Both the position numbers and the translations under genes were made by a program. From IMCC26077 sp964418325 (GTDB lineage: Bacteria > Actinomycetota > Actinomycetes > Nanopelagicales > Nanopelagicaceae), in contig CAYQLC010000002.1 in the NCBI GenBank assembly GCA_964418325.1, positions 58,441-122,440 of the forward strand: a stretch of DNA of 64,000 bases. Reading direction: 5' to 3'. Below are positions 51,670 to 59,511 of the stretch, piece after piece. The notes under the pieces are model-generated. The model was given only the letters and a program-made list of their open reading frames with translations. It ran no database searches and was not told the origin of the DNA. The stretch's first letter is position 1. Every line of letters begins with the position of its first letter.

Positions 51670-52533
51670 TTACGCCACCCAAATTTTCTGAAGCATGTGC
51701 CAATCCTCTGGATGCTGCGAAATGCCCGCTTCGAAAAAGTGAGCAGTTTGTTGAATCAAATCTTCGATCTTTCCTTGTTCGGTTGGCGCATTGGATGTTA
51801 AGGGTTCCGAGAATTTGATATGAATCCCATTTTCGGTATACGTCACGTGTGCAACAATCAGGTAGGAATTATTCCGAGTCGCCAAGAGCGCCGGGCCACT
51901 TGGCATTTTTGCCACTCCGCCGAAGAATTTCACTTCGATACCGCTTCTTGAGAGATCTCTATCTGCAACCAGTGCAACAACGTCACCATTTGCCAGGTGC
52001 TTGTGGAGCGAAGGAATGACATTTTCTGCAGCCGAATAGATCTTCATGCCAATTCGCTCTCGATATTTTAAGAAAGCCTTAAATACTCGATCTGGCTTGA
52101 GCTGCTCTGCAACGCTCACGATGGGAATACCGGTGGCCGAAAAATAAGCACCGGCATGATCCCAATTTCCTGAGTGCGGGAGCGAAACCACTACCCCCTT
52201 TCGCTGGGCAACAAACGATCTGAACATCTCTTCGCCGTCAACTGACACTGAGGTGGTGAGCCGATTGTGGTTCCATGATGGCAATCGGAAAGCATCACAC
52301 CAGTAACGAAGATAACTGCGCATGCCAGCAGTGGCTAATTGATCTAACTCCATATCGGTGATGTCTGGTTTCACTCTTTGGAGATTCCCGCGCAGTCGCC
52401 GATAGGACTTTCCTTTTTTTCTCGATGAACGATTAGCAAGTCGTTCGAAAATACGATAAGCAAATTTCTCCGGGAGCACTCGGATTAGCTTCCATCCGAG
52501 TAAATAGGCGAATCCCGTTAGTTGTTCAATCAT
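51670..52533 (-). CDS. patA: Phosphatidylinositol mannoside acyltransferase (PatA-like)
   Basis: Member of the LpxL/HtrB acyltransferase family that in mycobacteria acylates the mannose of PIM. The start ATG 52533 overlaps the pgsA1 TGA as ATGA and gives 287 residues; ATG 52545 in frame is an alternative. The catalytic H-x4-D/E motif is in SLPHSGNWDHAGAYF. The segment VALVADRDLSRSGIEVKFFGG is the second family block. One hydrophobic N-terminal segment may associate with the membrane. It is flanked by pgsA1 and pimA. Confidence 0.88.
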   Translation of the reverse strand: MIEQLTGFAYLLGWKLIRVLPEKFAYRIFERLANRSSRKKGKSYRRLRGNLQRVKPDITDMELDQLATAGMRSYLRYWCDAFRLPSWNHNRLTTSVSVDGEEMFRSFVAQRKGVVVSLPHSGNWDHAGAYFSATGIPIVSVAEQLKPDRVFKAFLKYRERIGMKIYSAAENVIPSLHKHLANGDVVALVADRDLSRSGIEVKFFGGVAKMPSGPALLATRNNSYLIVAHVTYTENGIHIKFSEPLTSNAPTEQGKIEDLIQQTAHFFEAGISQHPEDWHMLQKIWVA

Positions 52534-53120
52534 CGTTGTTGCCATACTTGTATCAGTCGATATCCGACTGTGAGGAAAGATGAGATCGCGATCGCCCAAA
52601 TACCCACGGCAAGAATGTATGGGATGCCTAATCCAGCAAATCCAGTCGACACCAGCAGGATGATTGTCCGTTCTGGGCGCTCAGCAAAACCCCCTTCACA
52701 GGAGAAGCCAGATGCCTCTGCTCGGGCTTTCACATAGGAGACCAGGTAGCCGCCAGCGAGAGCAAACCATGCAACGATGTGCAGTCGATCATCGTTCGAA
52801 AAAAGGTAATAAGTAATACTTCCCACCAATGCTGCATCGACTATGCGATCTGTAGTCGAGTCGAGGAAAGCTCCGAATCTTGAGGTAAAACCACCAAGTC
52901 GTGCCATAGTGCCATCAACGAGATCGCTGAAAATAAAAATCAACATTGTCAACGTACCGACGAATAGTTCGCCGCGCGTGAAGAAGTACAGTGAAGTGGC
53001 AACCGTGCCTACAGCCCCAATCACTGTCACCTGATTGGGGGTTACTTTTCCTCTGATGAGGGCGCGCGCAGTCGGCTCGACAACACGAGTAACTGGGGCG
53101 CGCAAGAATGAACTAATCAT
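52530..53120 (-). CDS. pgsA1: CDP-alcohol phosphatidyltransferase, phosphatidylinositol phosphate synthase
   Basis: Integral membrane enzyme that joins CDP-diacylglycerol to inositol phosphate. The 196-residue protein has about six transmembrane helices. The motif DGxxAR-x8-GxxxD-x3-D reads DGTMARLGGFTSRFGAFLD followed by STTD, complete. Context with patA and pimA points to inositol phosphate as acceptor, not glycerol phosphate. The ATG at 53120 lies only 25 bases from the divergent start of the EF-G-like gene. Confidence 0.9.
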   Translation of the reverse strand: MISSFLRAPVTRVVEPTARALIRGKVTPNQVTVIGAVGTVATSLYFFTRGELFVGTLTMLIFIFSDLVDGTMARLGGFTSRFGAFLDSTTDRIVDAALVGSITYYLFSNDDRLHIVAWFALAGGYLVSYVKARAEASGFSCEGGFAERPERTIILLVSTGFAGLGIPYILAVGIWAIAISSFLTVGYRLIQVWQQR

Positions 53121-53129
53121 GGTGGTTAC

Positions 53130-53135
53130 ATCGTA
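53130..53135 (-). promoter_or_regulatory. Candidate -10 hexamer for pgsA1-patA-pimA
   Basis: Minus strand TACGAT nine bases before the pgsA1 ATG. It shares two bases with the opposite-strand hexamer of the EF-G-like gene. Confidence 0.35.
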
Positions 53136-53139
53136 GGCT
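53134..53139 (+). promoter_or_regulatory. Candidate -10 hexamer for leaderless EF-G-like gene
   Basis: TAGGCT, then CTCTAT, then GTG at 53146. It overlaps the divergent pgsA1 hexamer, so the two promoters probably exclude each other. Confidence 0.45.
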
Positions 53140-53145
53140 CTCTAT

Positions 53146-53760
53146 GTGATTTCGACCTTGAATGGTACGCGTATCGCTGTTATCGGCCATCCCTCTGCCG
53201 ATCTAGCGGGGGTGGCTGCGGCTCTTCCGGAAAAGTTCGCCATATCTATCGCCCATGACGATAATCTTTCTTATGAGTTTGCCGAGTTCGCAGCGGTAAT
53301 CCTTGTCATGAGTGCACATGAAGGTGCCCCTAACTCCCTCATCAAAGCCTGGGAGGAAATTGCTGAGTTTCAAATTCCAAGGATGATTGTCGTAAGCAAA
53401 ATTGAAAACCCAGAGGCTGACTTCGATGAGGCGGTGCTCATCGCTCGCCGGATGTTTGGTGAAGGTGTGACTCCATACCTCGTTCTTCACGATGACATTG
53501 GTCAACCATGTGCATACATTGATTTAGAAACTCTGGAGGTGCGAGATTATTCGCGAGGGACATTAGAACTACGAGCAAGCGAAGAAGATCATCGGATCTT
53601 GGTTCAAGAATTTCGCGAGGAATATTTAGAAGCGGTTAGCGATCTCGAAGGTCGCCGATTTGCCACTGGGCTATTCGTTCCTATCATCCCCTTTTCCGCC
53701 GCGTTGAACCTGGGAGGCAATGAGGTGCGTGCTTATCTTGAAGAGGTAGTGGAAAGCTAG
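53146..53760 (+). CDS. Truncated EF-G-like protein with degenerate GTPase domain
   Basis: Product of 204 residues that I read as a shortened relative of the actinobacterial EF-G2-like proteins. The N terminus GTRIAVIGHPSADLAGVAAAL takes the place of the EF-G P-loop (AHxDAGKTT) but has no Lys-Thr. RMIVVSKIENPEADFDEAV matches the NKxDRxxADF region with the NKxD motif lost. The end FVPIIPFSAALNLGGNEVRAYLEEVV matches PVxxGSAxxNxGVxxLLDxVV of EF-G. Domains II to V are missing and translation ends normally. A larger EF-G-like gene near pgsA occurs in Streptomyces. It cannot be a normal GTPase; it may be a ribosome-binding remnant or have a new role. GTG start, probably leaderless. Confidence 0.6.
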   Translation: MISTLNGTRIAVIGHPSADLAGVAAALPEKFAISIAHDDNLSYEFAEFAAVILVMSAHEGAPNSLIKAWEEIAEFQIPRMIVVSKIENPEADFDEAVLIARRMFGEGVTPYLVLHDDIGQPCAYIDLETLEVRDYSRGTLELRASEEDHRILVQEFREEYLEAVSDLEGRRFATGLFVPIIPFSAALNLGGNEVRAYLEEVVES

Positions 53761-53791
53761 CGAGTGCGCCGTTAGCTATTCCTATCTTTTC

Positions 53792-54295
53792 CTATCTATT
53801 CCACAGATTGGCAAGAATTGCTCTCGTTTCATCTAACATCTGTGAAAGCACTTTGGTTCCACCGATTACTGGCATGAAATTAGAATCTCCTTGCCAGCGC
53901 GGAACGATGTGTTGGTGAAAATGGTCCGGGATGCCAGCGCCGGCAATTCGTCCTTGATTAATTCCGATATTGAAATTGACATCACTGCTTACTCCGCGCA
54001 ACGCGTGGATGCTCGCCTTAGTGAGCTGATTAATCTCAGTTAGTTCCTCGTCATTTAATTCAAGATACTCACCGACATGGCGATATGTGCAAATCAAGAG
54101 ATGGCCTGGGTTATATGGATAGCGATTGAGAACTGCAAATGCGTGGCTACCGCGAGCAAGAATTAAGCTGGCTTCATCGGTCAAGCGTGGAATATGACAG
54201 AAGGGGCACTCCATCCCGCCCTGAGCGAGTTTGTCGTGATACTCCTTGCGATGAGGCGACCAGATTCGATCCCAGTTATCGCCAACCCCGCTCAC
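53792..54295 (-). CDS. HIT-family hydrolase / Ap4A phosphorylase-like
   Basis: Histidine triad protein of 167 residues. The catalytic motif is DHFHQHIVPRW (HxHxH), preceded by NIGINQGRIAGAGIP. CPFCHIPRL near residue 35 could bind zinc. The mycobacterial orthologue at the same position between thrS and pgsA1 is an Ap4A phosphorylase, so degradation of diadenosine tetraphosphate, a by-product of synthetases such as ThrS, is a reasonable inference. The GTG start is one base after the thrS stop. Confidence 0.85.
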   Translation of the reverse strand: MSGVGDNWDRIWSPHRKEYHDKLAQGGMECPFCHIPRLTDEASLILARGSHAFAVLNRYPYNPGHLLICTYRHVGEYLELNDEELTEINQLTKASIHALRGVSSDVNFNIGINQGRIAGAGIPDHFHQHIVPRWQGDSNFMPVIGGTKVLSQMLDETRAILANLWNR

Positions 54296-54296
54296 G

Positions 54297-56285
54297 TTAG
54301 ACCTGAATTCGGGTATCGATGGCGTTTTGAATTTCCTCTATTGCCGCAGCGATAGGAATTCCATTTTTCTGCTCGCCATTTCGATATCGAATTGATATCG
54401 CTTGGGCTTGTTGATCGACCTCACCGGCGATAATCATGAACGGAATCTTCTCCATCTGCGCGTTCCGGATCTTTTTCTGCATACGATCATCGCTGCCATC
54501 AACATCAATCCGTATTCCAGAGCGGCGCATTACGGCAGCTATCTCTTCGAGGTATGGCAAGAAGGCTTCGGCCACCGGAATTGCTCGAACCTGGACTGGG
54601 GCAAGCCACGGTGGGAACGCGCCTGCGTAATGTTCGGTAAGAACTCCAAAGAATCGTTCAATGGAACCAAAGAGCGCTCGATGAATCATCACCGGACGAG
54701 CACGGGAGCCATCTGGGGCTACGTACTCCAAGTCAAAGCGGGAGGGCAATTGGAAATCCACTTGGATGGTGGACATTTGCCAGGTTCGACCAATCGCATC
54801 TTTTGCCTGAACTGAGATCTTCGGTCCATAGAAAGCTGCCCCACCTTCATCGAGAACCAACTCAAGATTCTGTCGTTGGGCCGCTTCACGTAGACGCTCT
54901 GTGGCAACCGACCAATCGCGGTCTTCGCCCACGAACTTCTCATCATTTCGGGTAGAGAGTTCAAGGTAGAAATCAGTTAATCCATAATCGCGAAGGAGGT
55001 TGAGCACGAATGTGAGTAGGTTGTCGAGTTCTTCGGGCATCTGTTCCGGGGTGCAATAAATATGTGCATCATCCTGTGTAAATCCGCGAGCTCGCGTTAA
55101 TCCCTGGATCACTCCAGATTTCTCGTATCGGTAGACCGTTCCAAACTCAAAGAGTCGTAACGGCAATTCTCGATAAGAACGTCCGCGTGAGCGGTAAATC
55201 AAATTATGGAAGGGGCAATTCATCGGCTTCATGTAGTACGAGGCGCCAGCACGTTTGATACTTCCATCGCTATTTCGCTCTTCGTCAAGAACCATCGGCG
55301 GATACATACCTTCGGCATACCACTCAAGATGTCCTGAAGTCTCAAAGAGCGCAGATTTGGTGAGATGGGGTGAGTAGACGAATTGATAATCCTCTTCTTC
55401 GTGGCGCTTACGCGAATAATCCTCCATCGCCCTACGAATGATTCCGCCCTTCGGATGGAAAACAGCAAGCCCCGAGCCGATCTCCTCTGGGAAGGAGAAA
55501 AGGTCTAATTCCGAACCAAGTCTCCGGTGATCACGCTTCTCAGCTTCTTCGAGAAAATTGAGGTAAGCATCCAACTCTTCTTGAGTTGGCCAGGCAGTGC
55601 CGTAAATCCGTTGCAACATGGGATTTTTCTCAGAGCCACGCCAATATGCACCGGAAGAGCGCATCAGTTTTACCGCAGGGATTAATTTTGTCGTCGGAAG
55701 ATGTGGCCCGCGGCAGAGATCTTTCCAAGCAATCTCACCGTCGCGATTGAGATTGTCATAGATGGTCAATTCACCAGATCCGACTTCTACGGAAGATTCA
55801 TCGCTCGCCTCAGATTTGATAGAAATAAGTTCACACTTAAAAGGTTCACTTGCTAACTCTGCTAGCGCCTCTACATCGGTGACCACGCGACGACGGAAGC
55901 GTTGGTTACCTTTGATGATTTTGCTCATCTCTTTCTCAAGTGATTGCAAATCTTCTGGGGTAAAGGGTTTGGCAACATCAAAGTCGTAATAGAAACCATC
56001 TTTGATGGGTGGCCCTATACCCAGACGAGTTCCGGGAAAAAGGGTCTGGACCGCTTGGGCCAGTACGTGAGCGCTTGAGTGGCGAAGAATCGCCAAGCCA
56101 TCGGGTGAAGAGATGGAGACGGTCTCAACAACATCTCCATCAAACAATGGGGTGTTGAGATCGCGAAGCTCGCCATTGATTCGTAGCGCAATTACCTCAG
56201 GCCGTTCCTTAAAGAGCTCGCCAGTATATTTTTCGATGGTCACTTCTCGTTTTTCACCATCAAGGGCGATAGCAACCTGAGCCAT
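54297..56285 (-). CDS. thrS: Threonine--tRNA ligase
   Basis: Class II synthetase of 662 residues. Domains in order: TGS (1-62), the editing domain whose HSSAHVLAQAV begins near 70, and the catalytic core with zinc ligands in YMKPMNCPFHNLIY (Cys) and two later His. ATP motifs lie in RYEKSGVIQGLTRARGFTQDD and HRALFGSIERFFG. The anticodon domain starts near residue 560 (APVQVRAIPV). It starts the minus-strand cluster that includes HIT. TAGGCT is eight bases before the ATG. Confidence 0.97.
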   Translation of the reverse strand: MAQVAIALDGEKREVTIEKYTGELFKERPEVIALRINGELRDLNTPLFDGDVVETVSISSPDGLAILRHSSAHVLAQAVQTLFPGTRLGIGPPIKDGFYYDFDVAKPFTPEDLQSLEKEMSKIIKGNQRFRRRVVTDVEALAELASEPFKCELISIKSEASDESSVEVGSGELTIYDNLNRDGEIAWKDLCRGPHLPTTKLIPAVKLMRSSGAYWRGSEKNPMLQRIYGTAWPTQEELDAYLNFLEEAEKRDHRRLGSELDLFSFPEEIGSGLAVFHPKGGIIRRAMEDYSRKRHEEEDYQFVYSPHLTKSALFETSGHLEWYAEGMYPPMVLDEERNSDGSIKRAGASYYMKPMNCPFHNLIYRSRGRSYRELPLRLFEFGTVYRYEKSGVIQGLTRARGFTQDDAHIYCTPEQMPEELDNLLTFVLNLLRDYGLTDFYLELSTRNDEKFVGEDRDWSVATERLREAAQRQNLELVLDEGGAAFYGPKISVQAKDAIGRTWQMSTIQVDFQLPSRFDLEYVAPDGSRARPVMIHRALFGSIERFFGVLTEHYAGAFPPWLAPVQVRAIPVAEAFLPYLEEIAAVMRRSGIRIDVDGSDDRMQKKIRNAQMEKIPFMIIAGEVDQQAQAISIRYRNGEQKNGIPIAAAIEEIQNAIDTRIQV

Positions 56286-56293
56286 AATTCGAA

Positions 56294-56299
56294 AGCCTA
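56294..56299 (-). promoter_or_regulatory. Candidate -10 hexamer for thrS-HIT
   Basis: Minus strand TAGGCT, then TTCGAATT, then the thrS ATG. Eight-base spacing gives at most a two-base leader. No T-box or long leader exists in the 31-base gap. Confidence 0.4.
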
Positions 56300-56316
56300 T
56301 CGCGGGCCGGAGCTAA

Positions 56317-56655
56317 CTAGGCGAAATTTCGACGGATCGCCAAGAGCGCAACAACTACGAGAGCCAATACGACGATTGCTATCGATATATAGAGCCTACG
56401 TTTTCCAGGTGGCAAGGCTTTCTGCGCCGCCCGTAATGCAACCATCTTGGTTTTGATGAGTGCACGCTCAGCCCAGGCGAACTCCGAAGCGAGAATTCCG
56501 AGGCCGGCAAAAATGATCAACCACCCGGGTCCAGGTGTAATAAGGAAGACGGCGCCCAAGGCAGTGATGGTGCCACCGAGAACAGCTACGCCAATTCGCC
56601 ATGCCAATTCCCCGGCAGGTGTCGTTTTCGCTCTCGCTCGAAACCGTCTAATCAC
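56317..56655 (-). CDS. PGPGW-motif transmembrane protein
   Basis: Small membrane protein of 112 residues. Two hydrophobic segments flank the diagnostic motif FLITPGPGWLIIFAGLGILASEF, followed by a cytoplasmic basic loop and a third hydrophobic segment near the C terminus (ISIAIVVLALVVVALLAI). This is the PGPGW family of unknown function, common in Actinobacteria. GTG start overlaps the pabC stop as GTGA. It is downstream of pabB-pabC and upstream of thrS. Confidence 0.85.
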   Translation of the reverse strand: MIRRFRARAKTTPAGELAWRIGVAVLGGTITALGAVFLITPGPGWLIIFAGLGILASEFAWAERALIKTKMVALRAAQKALPPGKRRLYISIAIVVLALVVVALLAIRRNFA

Positions 56656-57437
56656 GGGTTTAGATTACCGGCCAGTGACCTCTTATATAAAGTGGAGATT
56701 TCCTCGACCTTCCCACCCAGCTTGTACTTCCGTCCATTTATCTCGCCGATCGGCTGGATGCTCCGCAAGCTCGAGATGAGGGCTACCGACTCACACCTCT
56801 GGAGCTCTTCAAAGATCAATTCTCGTTCGCTCACTAAGCCCCATTCGATGAGCAGTTCGCGAGTGATGCCTGGGAGCGGTCCCGCCGAGAGGGGTGGAGT
56901 GACCCACTTTCCACCGATAAGCGCGATGATGTTGGCTGTACTTGATTCCATAATCTGGTCCGCTTGATTGAAAAGCAACGCGTCATCCGCATTTCGATCC
57001 TGTGCATACTTGAAGGCCAGTAAGTATTCACCGTATGAGGTCGATTTGACCTTCTGCAGCGGTGATTTTGCATTGAATGGGTGTGGATAGGTCACAATTC
57101 GCGCCGGTTCACTCCATTCGACATACGCCTGATGGGTGATAAGTAAGGTGCCCGAACTAGAAACGGTAATCCGCATCCGCCCAAGTGAGATGTCTTGAGT
57201 GCTTTGCAGCAAAGCAGTCGCCGCGACTGCAAGTACATCACCAGGTGGTGGAGTAAAACCCAGAACCTCTGCCCCACGATGAATGCGCCCAATATGGCGA
57301 TCGAGGGCAACGGCTTTGCCACTAATCGTGAGAATCGTCTCGAAGGTTCCCTCACCCAAGAGAAAGGAGCGATCGGTCGCTGGAATGAGAGCTGGGTGCT
57401 GTCGTTCATCGACTAATTGGTCATTAAGCCAGAGCAT
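56652..57437 (-). CDS. pabC: Aminodeoxychorismate lyase-like class IV aminotransferase
   Basis: PLP enzyme that releases pyruvate from 4-amino-4-deoxychorismate to make p-aminobenzoate for folate. The 261-residue fold-type IV protein has LLGEGTFETILTISG at the N terminus, KVKSTSYGEYLLAFKYAQD with the PLP lysine, DALLFNQADQIMESSTANI, and PPLSAGPLPGITRELL. Class IV members include branched-chain and D-amino acid transaminases, but the direct link to a PIKGT-type PabB (15 bases upstream) favours PabC. Confidence 0.85.
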   Translation of the reverse strand: MLWLNDQLVDERQHPALIPATDRSFLLGEGTFETILTISGKAVALDRHIGRIHRGAEVLGFTPPPGDVLAVAATALLQSTQDISLGRMRITVSSSGTLLITHQAYVEWSEPARIVTYPHPFNAKSPLQKVKSTSYGEYLLAFKYAQDRNADDALLFNQADQIMESSTANIIALIGGKWVTPPLSAGPLPGITRELLIEWGLVSERELIFEELQRCESVALISSLRSIQPIGEINGRKYKLGGKVEEISTLYKRSLAGNLNP

Positions 57438-57452
57438 CTCGGGTGACTTTCG

Positions 57453-58448
57453 CTAGATGTGATTGATAAGGGATAGTAAACGACTGGCCTTAAGTTCAGT
57501 CTCAGCCCACTCCAGCTCGGGGTCAGATCCCCAAGTGATTCCTGCTCCGGTTCCAAATTTGATAACCCCGTCAACTAACCAGAAGGTTCTAATTCCCACC
57601 GCTAATTCTGCTCGATCGCCGTGGATCCACCCGATAGCACCACAGTAAGGACCGCGCTCTTGGCTCTCGATTTTCTGGATAAGTTCGATAGCAGATGACT
57701 TGGGCGCCCCACTTATCGAACCAGCGGGAAGTATCGCATCAAATATTTCGCTCCATGAAGTATCACTTCGTAAGGTTCCTTCAACATCAGAAACCAGGTG
57801 GACTAAACCAGGGTGCTCTTCAACCCCGAGTAGACGAGGAATCTGAATCGAACCAGTTGTGCAGATTGCCCCAAAGTCATGTCGCACCAGATCCACAATC
57901 ATCACATTCTCTGCTCGATCTTTTTCGAGGAACTCGTCCGCGTTTCTGGCAGTTCCTTTGATAGGACTTGAGGTGATAACTGAACCTTCACGACGAAGTA
58001 GTAATTCGGGAGAGGCAGAGGCTATGGAGATACCAGGCAGTTCGATTGAGGTTAAGTAAGGGGCGGGATTGCCCGAACGTAACCGCGACATGACACCGAG
58101 TAGATGTGCAGAGTGCGATGTGGTTGCCAAGGTTCGACAGAGATTAATTTGATACACCTCGCCACGTTCAATGGCCTCTCGCACGCGAGTCACTCCAGCT
58201 ATGTACTCATCGCAAGATAGTGAACTGGTCCATGGCGAGTTGAGAGGATGCCACTGGGAACCCTCGGCATACTCGAAAAACTCTCGCTCAACCTGAGTTC
58301 GCACATTATTGAATCGCGCGAAGCTCTTTTTTCCTTCGTATGTAATGACTACTGCCCAGAAATTGCCATCGTGCAGTACAGCAGGATCATCGGAAATTTC
58401 CTGTAAATCCTGGGCCCACAGCCCATTCCGATAGAAACCAAACTCCAT
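57453..58448 (-). CDS. pabB: Aminodeoxychorismate synthase component I, short form
   Basis: Aminates chorismate to 4-amino-4-deoxychorismate. From ATG 58448 it has 331 residues, much shorter than the usual 450 or more; most of the N-terminal domain is gone and the chorismate-binding catalytic domain begins near SLSCDEYIAGVTRVREAI. The motif PIKGTARN contains the active-site Lys that distinguishes PabB from TrpE (PIAGT). Later motifs include RAENVMIVDLVRHDFG, GSISGAPKSSAIELI and RGPYCGAIGWI. It needs an amidotransferase PabA from elsewhere. TACGGT lies seven bases before the ATG. Confidence 0.92.
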   Translation of the reverse strand: MEFGFYRNGLWAQDLQEISDDPAVLHDGNFWAVVITYEGKKSFARFNNVRTQVEREFFEYAEGSQWHPLNSPWTSSLSCDEYIAGVTRVREAIERGEVYQINLCRTLATTSHSAHLLGVMSRLRSGNPAPYLTSIELPGISIASASPELLLRREGSVITSSPIKGTARNADEFLEKDRAENVMIVDLVRHDFGAICTTGSIQIPRLLGVEEHPGLVHLVSDVEGTLRSDTSWSEIFDAILPAGSISGAPKSSAIELIQKIESQERGPYCGAIGWIHGDRAELAVGIRTFWLVDGVIKFGTGAGITWGSDPELEWAETELKASRLLSLINHI

Positions 58449-58455
58449 GCTCCCC

Positions 58456-58461
58456 ACCGTA
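58456..58461 (-). promoter_or_regulatory. Candidate -10 hexamer for pabB-pabC
   Basis: Minus strand TACGGT, then GGGGAGC, then ATG at 58448. The spacer is also purine-rich, so a short-leader ribosome site is an alternative reading. Confidence 0.4.
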
Positions 58462-58556
58462 GCCCAAGCCCACCACCAATAGATGGGTTCGCCCTACCCC
58501 CTGCCCCTGCGGTAGATTTCGCCCCTGTTACTCCCTGGCTTGTGGGGGTAAGAAAT

Positions 58557-58629
58557 GCGGATGTAGCGCAGTTGGTAGCGCATCACCTTGCCAAGGTGAA
58601 TGTCGCGGGTTCGAGTCCCGTCATCCGCT
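58557..58629 (+). tRNA. tRNA-Gly (anticodon GCC)
   Basis: Seventy-three bases fold into a full cloverleaf. The acceptor arms GCGGATG and CATCCGC pair perfectly. The D arm GCGC...GCGC, anticodon loop TTGCCAA with GCC, and T arm GCGGG TTCGAGT CCCGT are present. Discriminator T at 58629. No CCA is encoded. First of three tRNA genes in a row. Confidence 0.96.
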
Positions 58630-58661
58630 CGAAAGTGGTTTACCAACGGGTGAACTCCTTT

Positions 58662-58732
58662 GGTGGGATGGCCGAGAGGCGAGGCTCAGGACTGCAAATC
58701 CTGCTACACGGGTTCAAATCCCGTTCCCACCT
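58662..58732 (+). tRNA. tRNA-Cys (anticodon GCA)
   Basis: Seventy-one bases with acceptor GGTGGGA pairing TCCCACC, anticodon loop CTGCAAA with GCA, and T loop TTCAAAT. Discriminator T at 58732 is the expected base for tRNA-Cys (U73). No CCA is encoded. Confidence 0.96.
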
Positions 58733-58763
58733 CGATAGACATTACAACTGAATATCGAATAAT

Positions 58764-58835
58764 GGACGATTGGCGCAGCGGTAGCGCACTTCCTTGACAT
58801 GGAAGGGGTCACTGGTTCGATCCCAGTATCGTCCA
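58764..58835 (+). tRNA. tRNA-Val (anticodon GAC)
   Basis: Seventy-two bases. Acceptor GGACGAT pairs ATCGTCC, the anticodon arm CTTCC TTGACAT GGAAG has GAC, and the T arm has GGTTCGATCC. Discriminator A at 58835, as usual for tRNA-Val. No CCA is encoded. Confidence 0.96.
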
Positions 58836-58854
58836 CTCTCAGATAACCCTCTTG

Positions 58855-58860
58855 TAAGGT
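58855..58860 (+). promoter_or_regulatory. Candidate -10 hexamer for leaderless LysE-type gene
   Basis: TAAGGT, then TCACCG, then ATG at 58867. It lies 20 bases after tRNA-Val, so the exporter probably has its own promoter and not tRNA read-through. Confidence 0.45.
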
Positions 58861-58866
58861 TCACCG

Positions 58867-59469
58867 ATGCTTGCGCTCGTACCTGGTTTTGTTACAGGAC
58901 TCTCTCTGATTATCGCAATTGGCGCCCAGAACGCTTTCGTGATTCGCCAAGGTCTACTTCGCCAACACGTCCTGTTGATTGTCGCTATCTGTGCGATTTC
59001 AGATGCAACTCTCATCTTCCTTGGGACTGGCGGACTGGGCACTCTTATTCAAAGCAAACCGTCTCTACTCGAGTTTATTCGATGGTTCGGTGTTATCTAT
59101 CTGACGTGGTTTGGAGTAAGAAGTATTCGTTCTGCCTTCAAGAATCAGAGCTTGGAGGCTACGGCCGGTTCAGCAATCAGTAAATCCACAATAGTAAGCA
59201 CCTGCCTCTCTCTTACATTTCTCAATCCCCACGTTTATCTAGACACCGTGATTCTTCTCGGAAGTATCGCCAATCAATTCGAAAACAATCGCTGGTTCTT
59301 TGCCGTGGGAGCTTCATTCGCGAGCATTGTTTGGTTTACTTCAATAGGTTATGGGGCGCGCGCAGCTTCTCGGTTCATGTCTAAGCCAATTTTCTGGAAG
59401 ATACTTGATTCACTGATTGCTGTCGTGATGTTCACTATCGCAATATCATTAGCTTTCTACGATTTCTGA
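58867..59469 (+). CDS. LysE/ArgO-family amino acid exporter
   Basis: Inner-membrane exporter of 200 residues with about six transmembrane segments. The family start is clear: GFVTGLSLIIAIGAQNAFVIRQGLLRQHV, where GAQN is the LysE/ArgO signature. STCLSLTFLNPHVYLDTVILLG is the second conserved block (FLNPxxYLD). Substrate is probably lysine or arginine by family. It is downstream of the tRNA cluster and 42 bases before the nitroreductase. Probably leaderless. Confidence 0.9.
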   Translation: MLALVPGFVTGLSLIIAIGAQNAFVIRQGLLRQHVLLIVAICAISDATLIFLGTGGLGTLIQSKPSLLEFIRWFGVIYLTWFGVRSIRSAFKNQSLEATAGSAISKSTIVSTCLSLTFLNPHVYLDTVILLGSIANQFENNRWFFAVGASFASIVWFTSIGYGARAASRFMSKPIFWKILDSLIAVVMFTIAISLAFYDF

Positions 59470-59496
59470 CAAGTCATCCTAAGGGAATTTATCTAA

Positions 59497-59502
59497 TAGA
59501 CT
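59497..59502 (+). promoter_or_regulatory. Candidate -10 hexamer for nitroreductase
   Basis: TAGACT nine bases before the ATG at 59512, with AGGGAG in between. Both a very short leader and read-through from the exporter gene are possible. Confidence 0.3.
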
Positions 59503-59511
59503 AGGGAGACT

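Noticed and set aside
56286..56316. T-box leader upstream of thrS
   Set aside because: The gap is 31 bases, far too short for a T-box, and a near-leaderless start fits better.
58462..58556. Promoter for the tRNA-Gly/Cys/Val cluster
   Set aside because: TAGATT at 58513 and TAAGAA just before the tRNA were considered, but neither has a supporting -35 or sensible spacing, so no promoter is reported.
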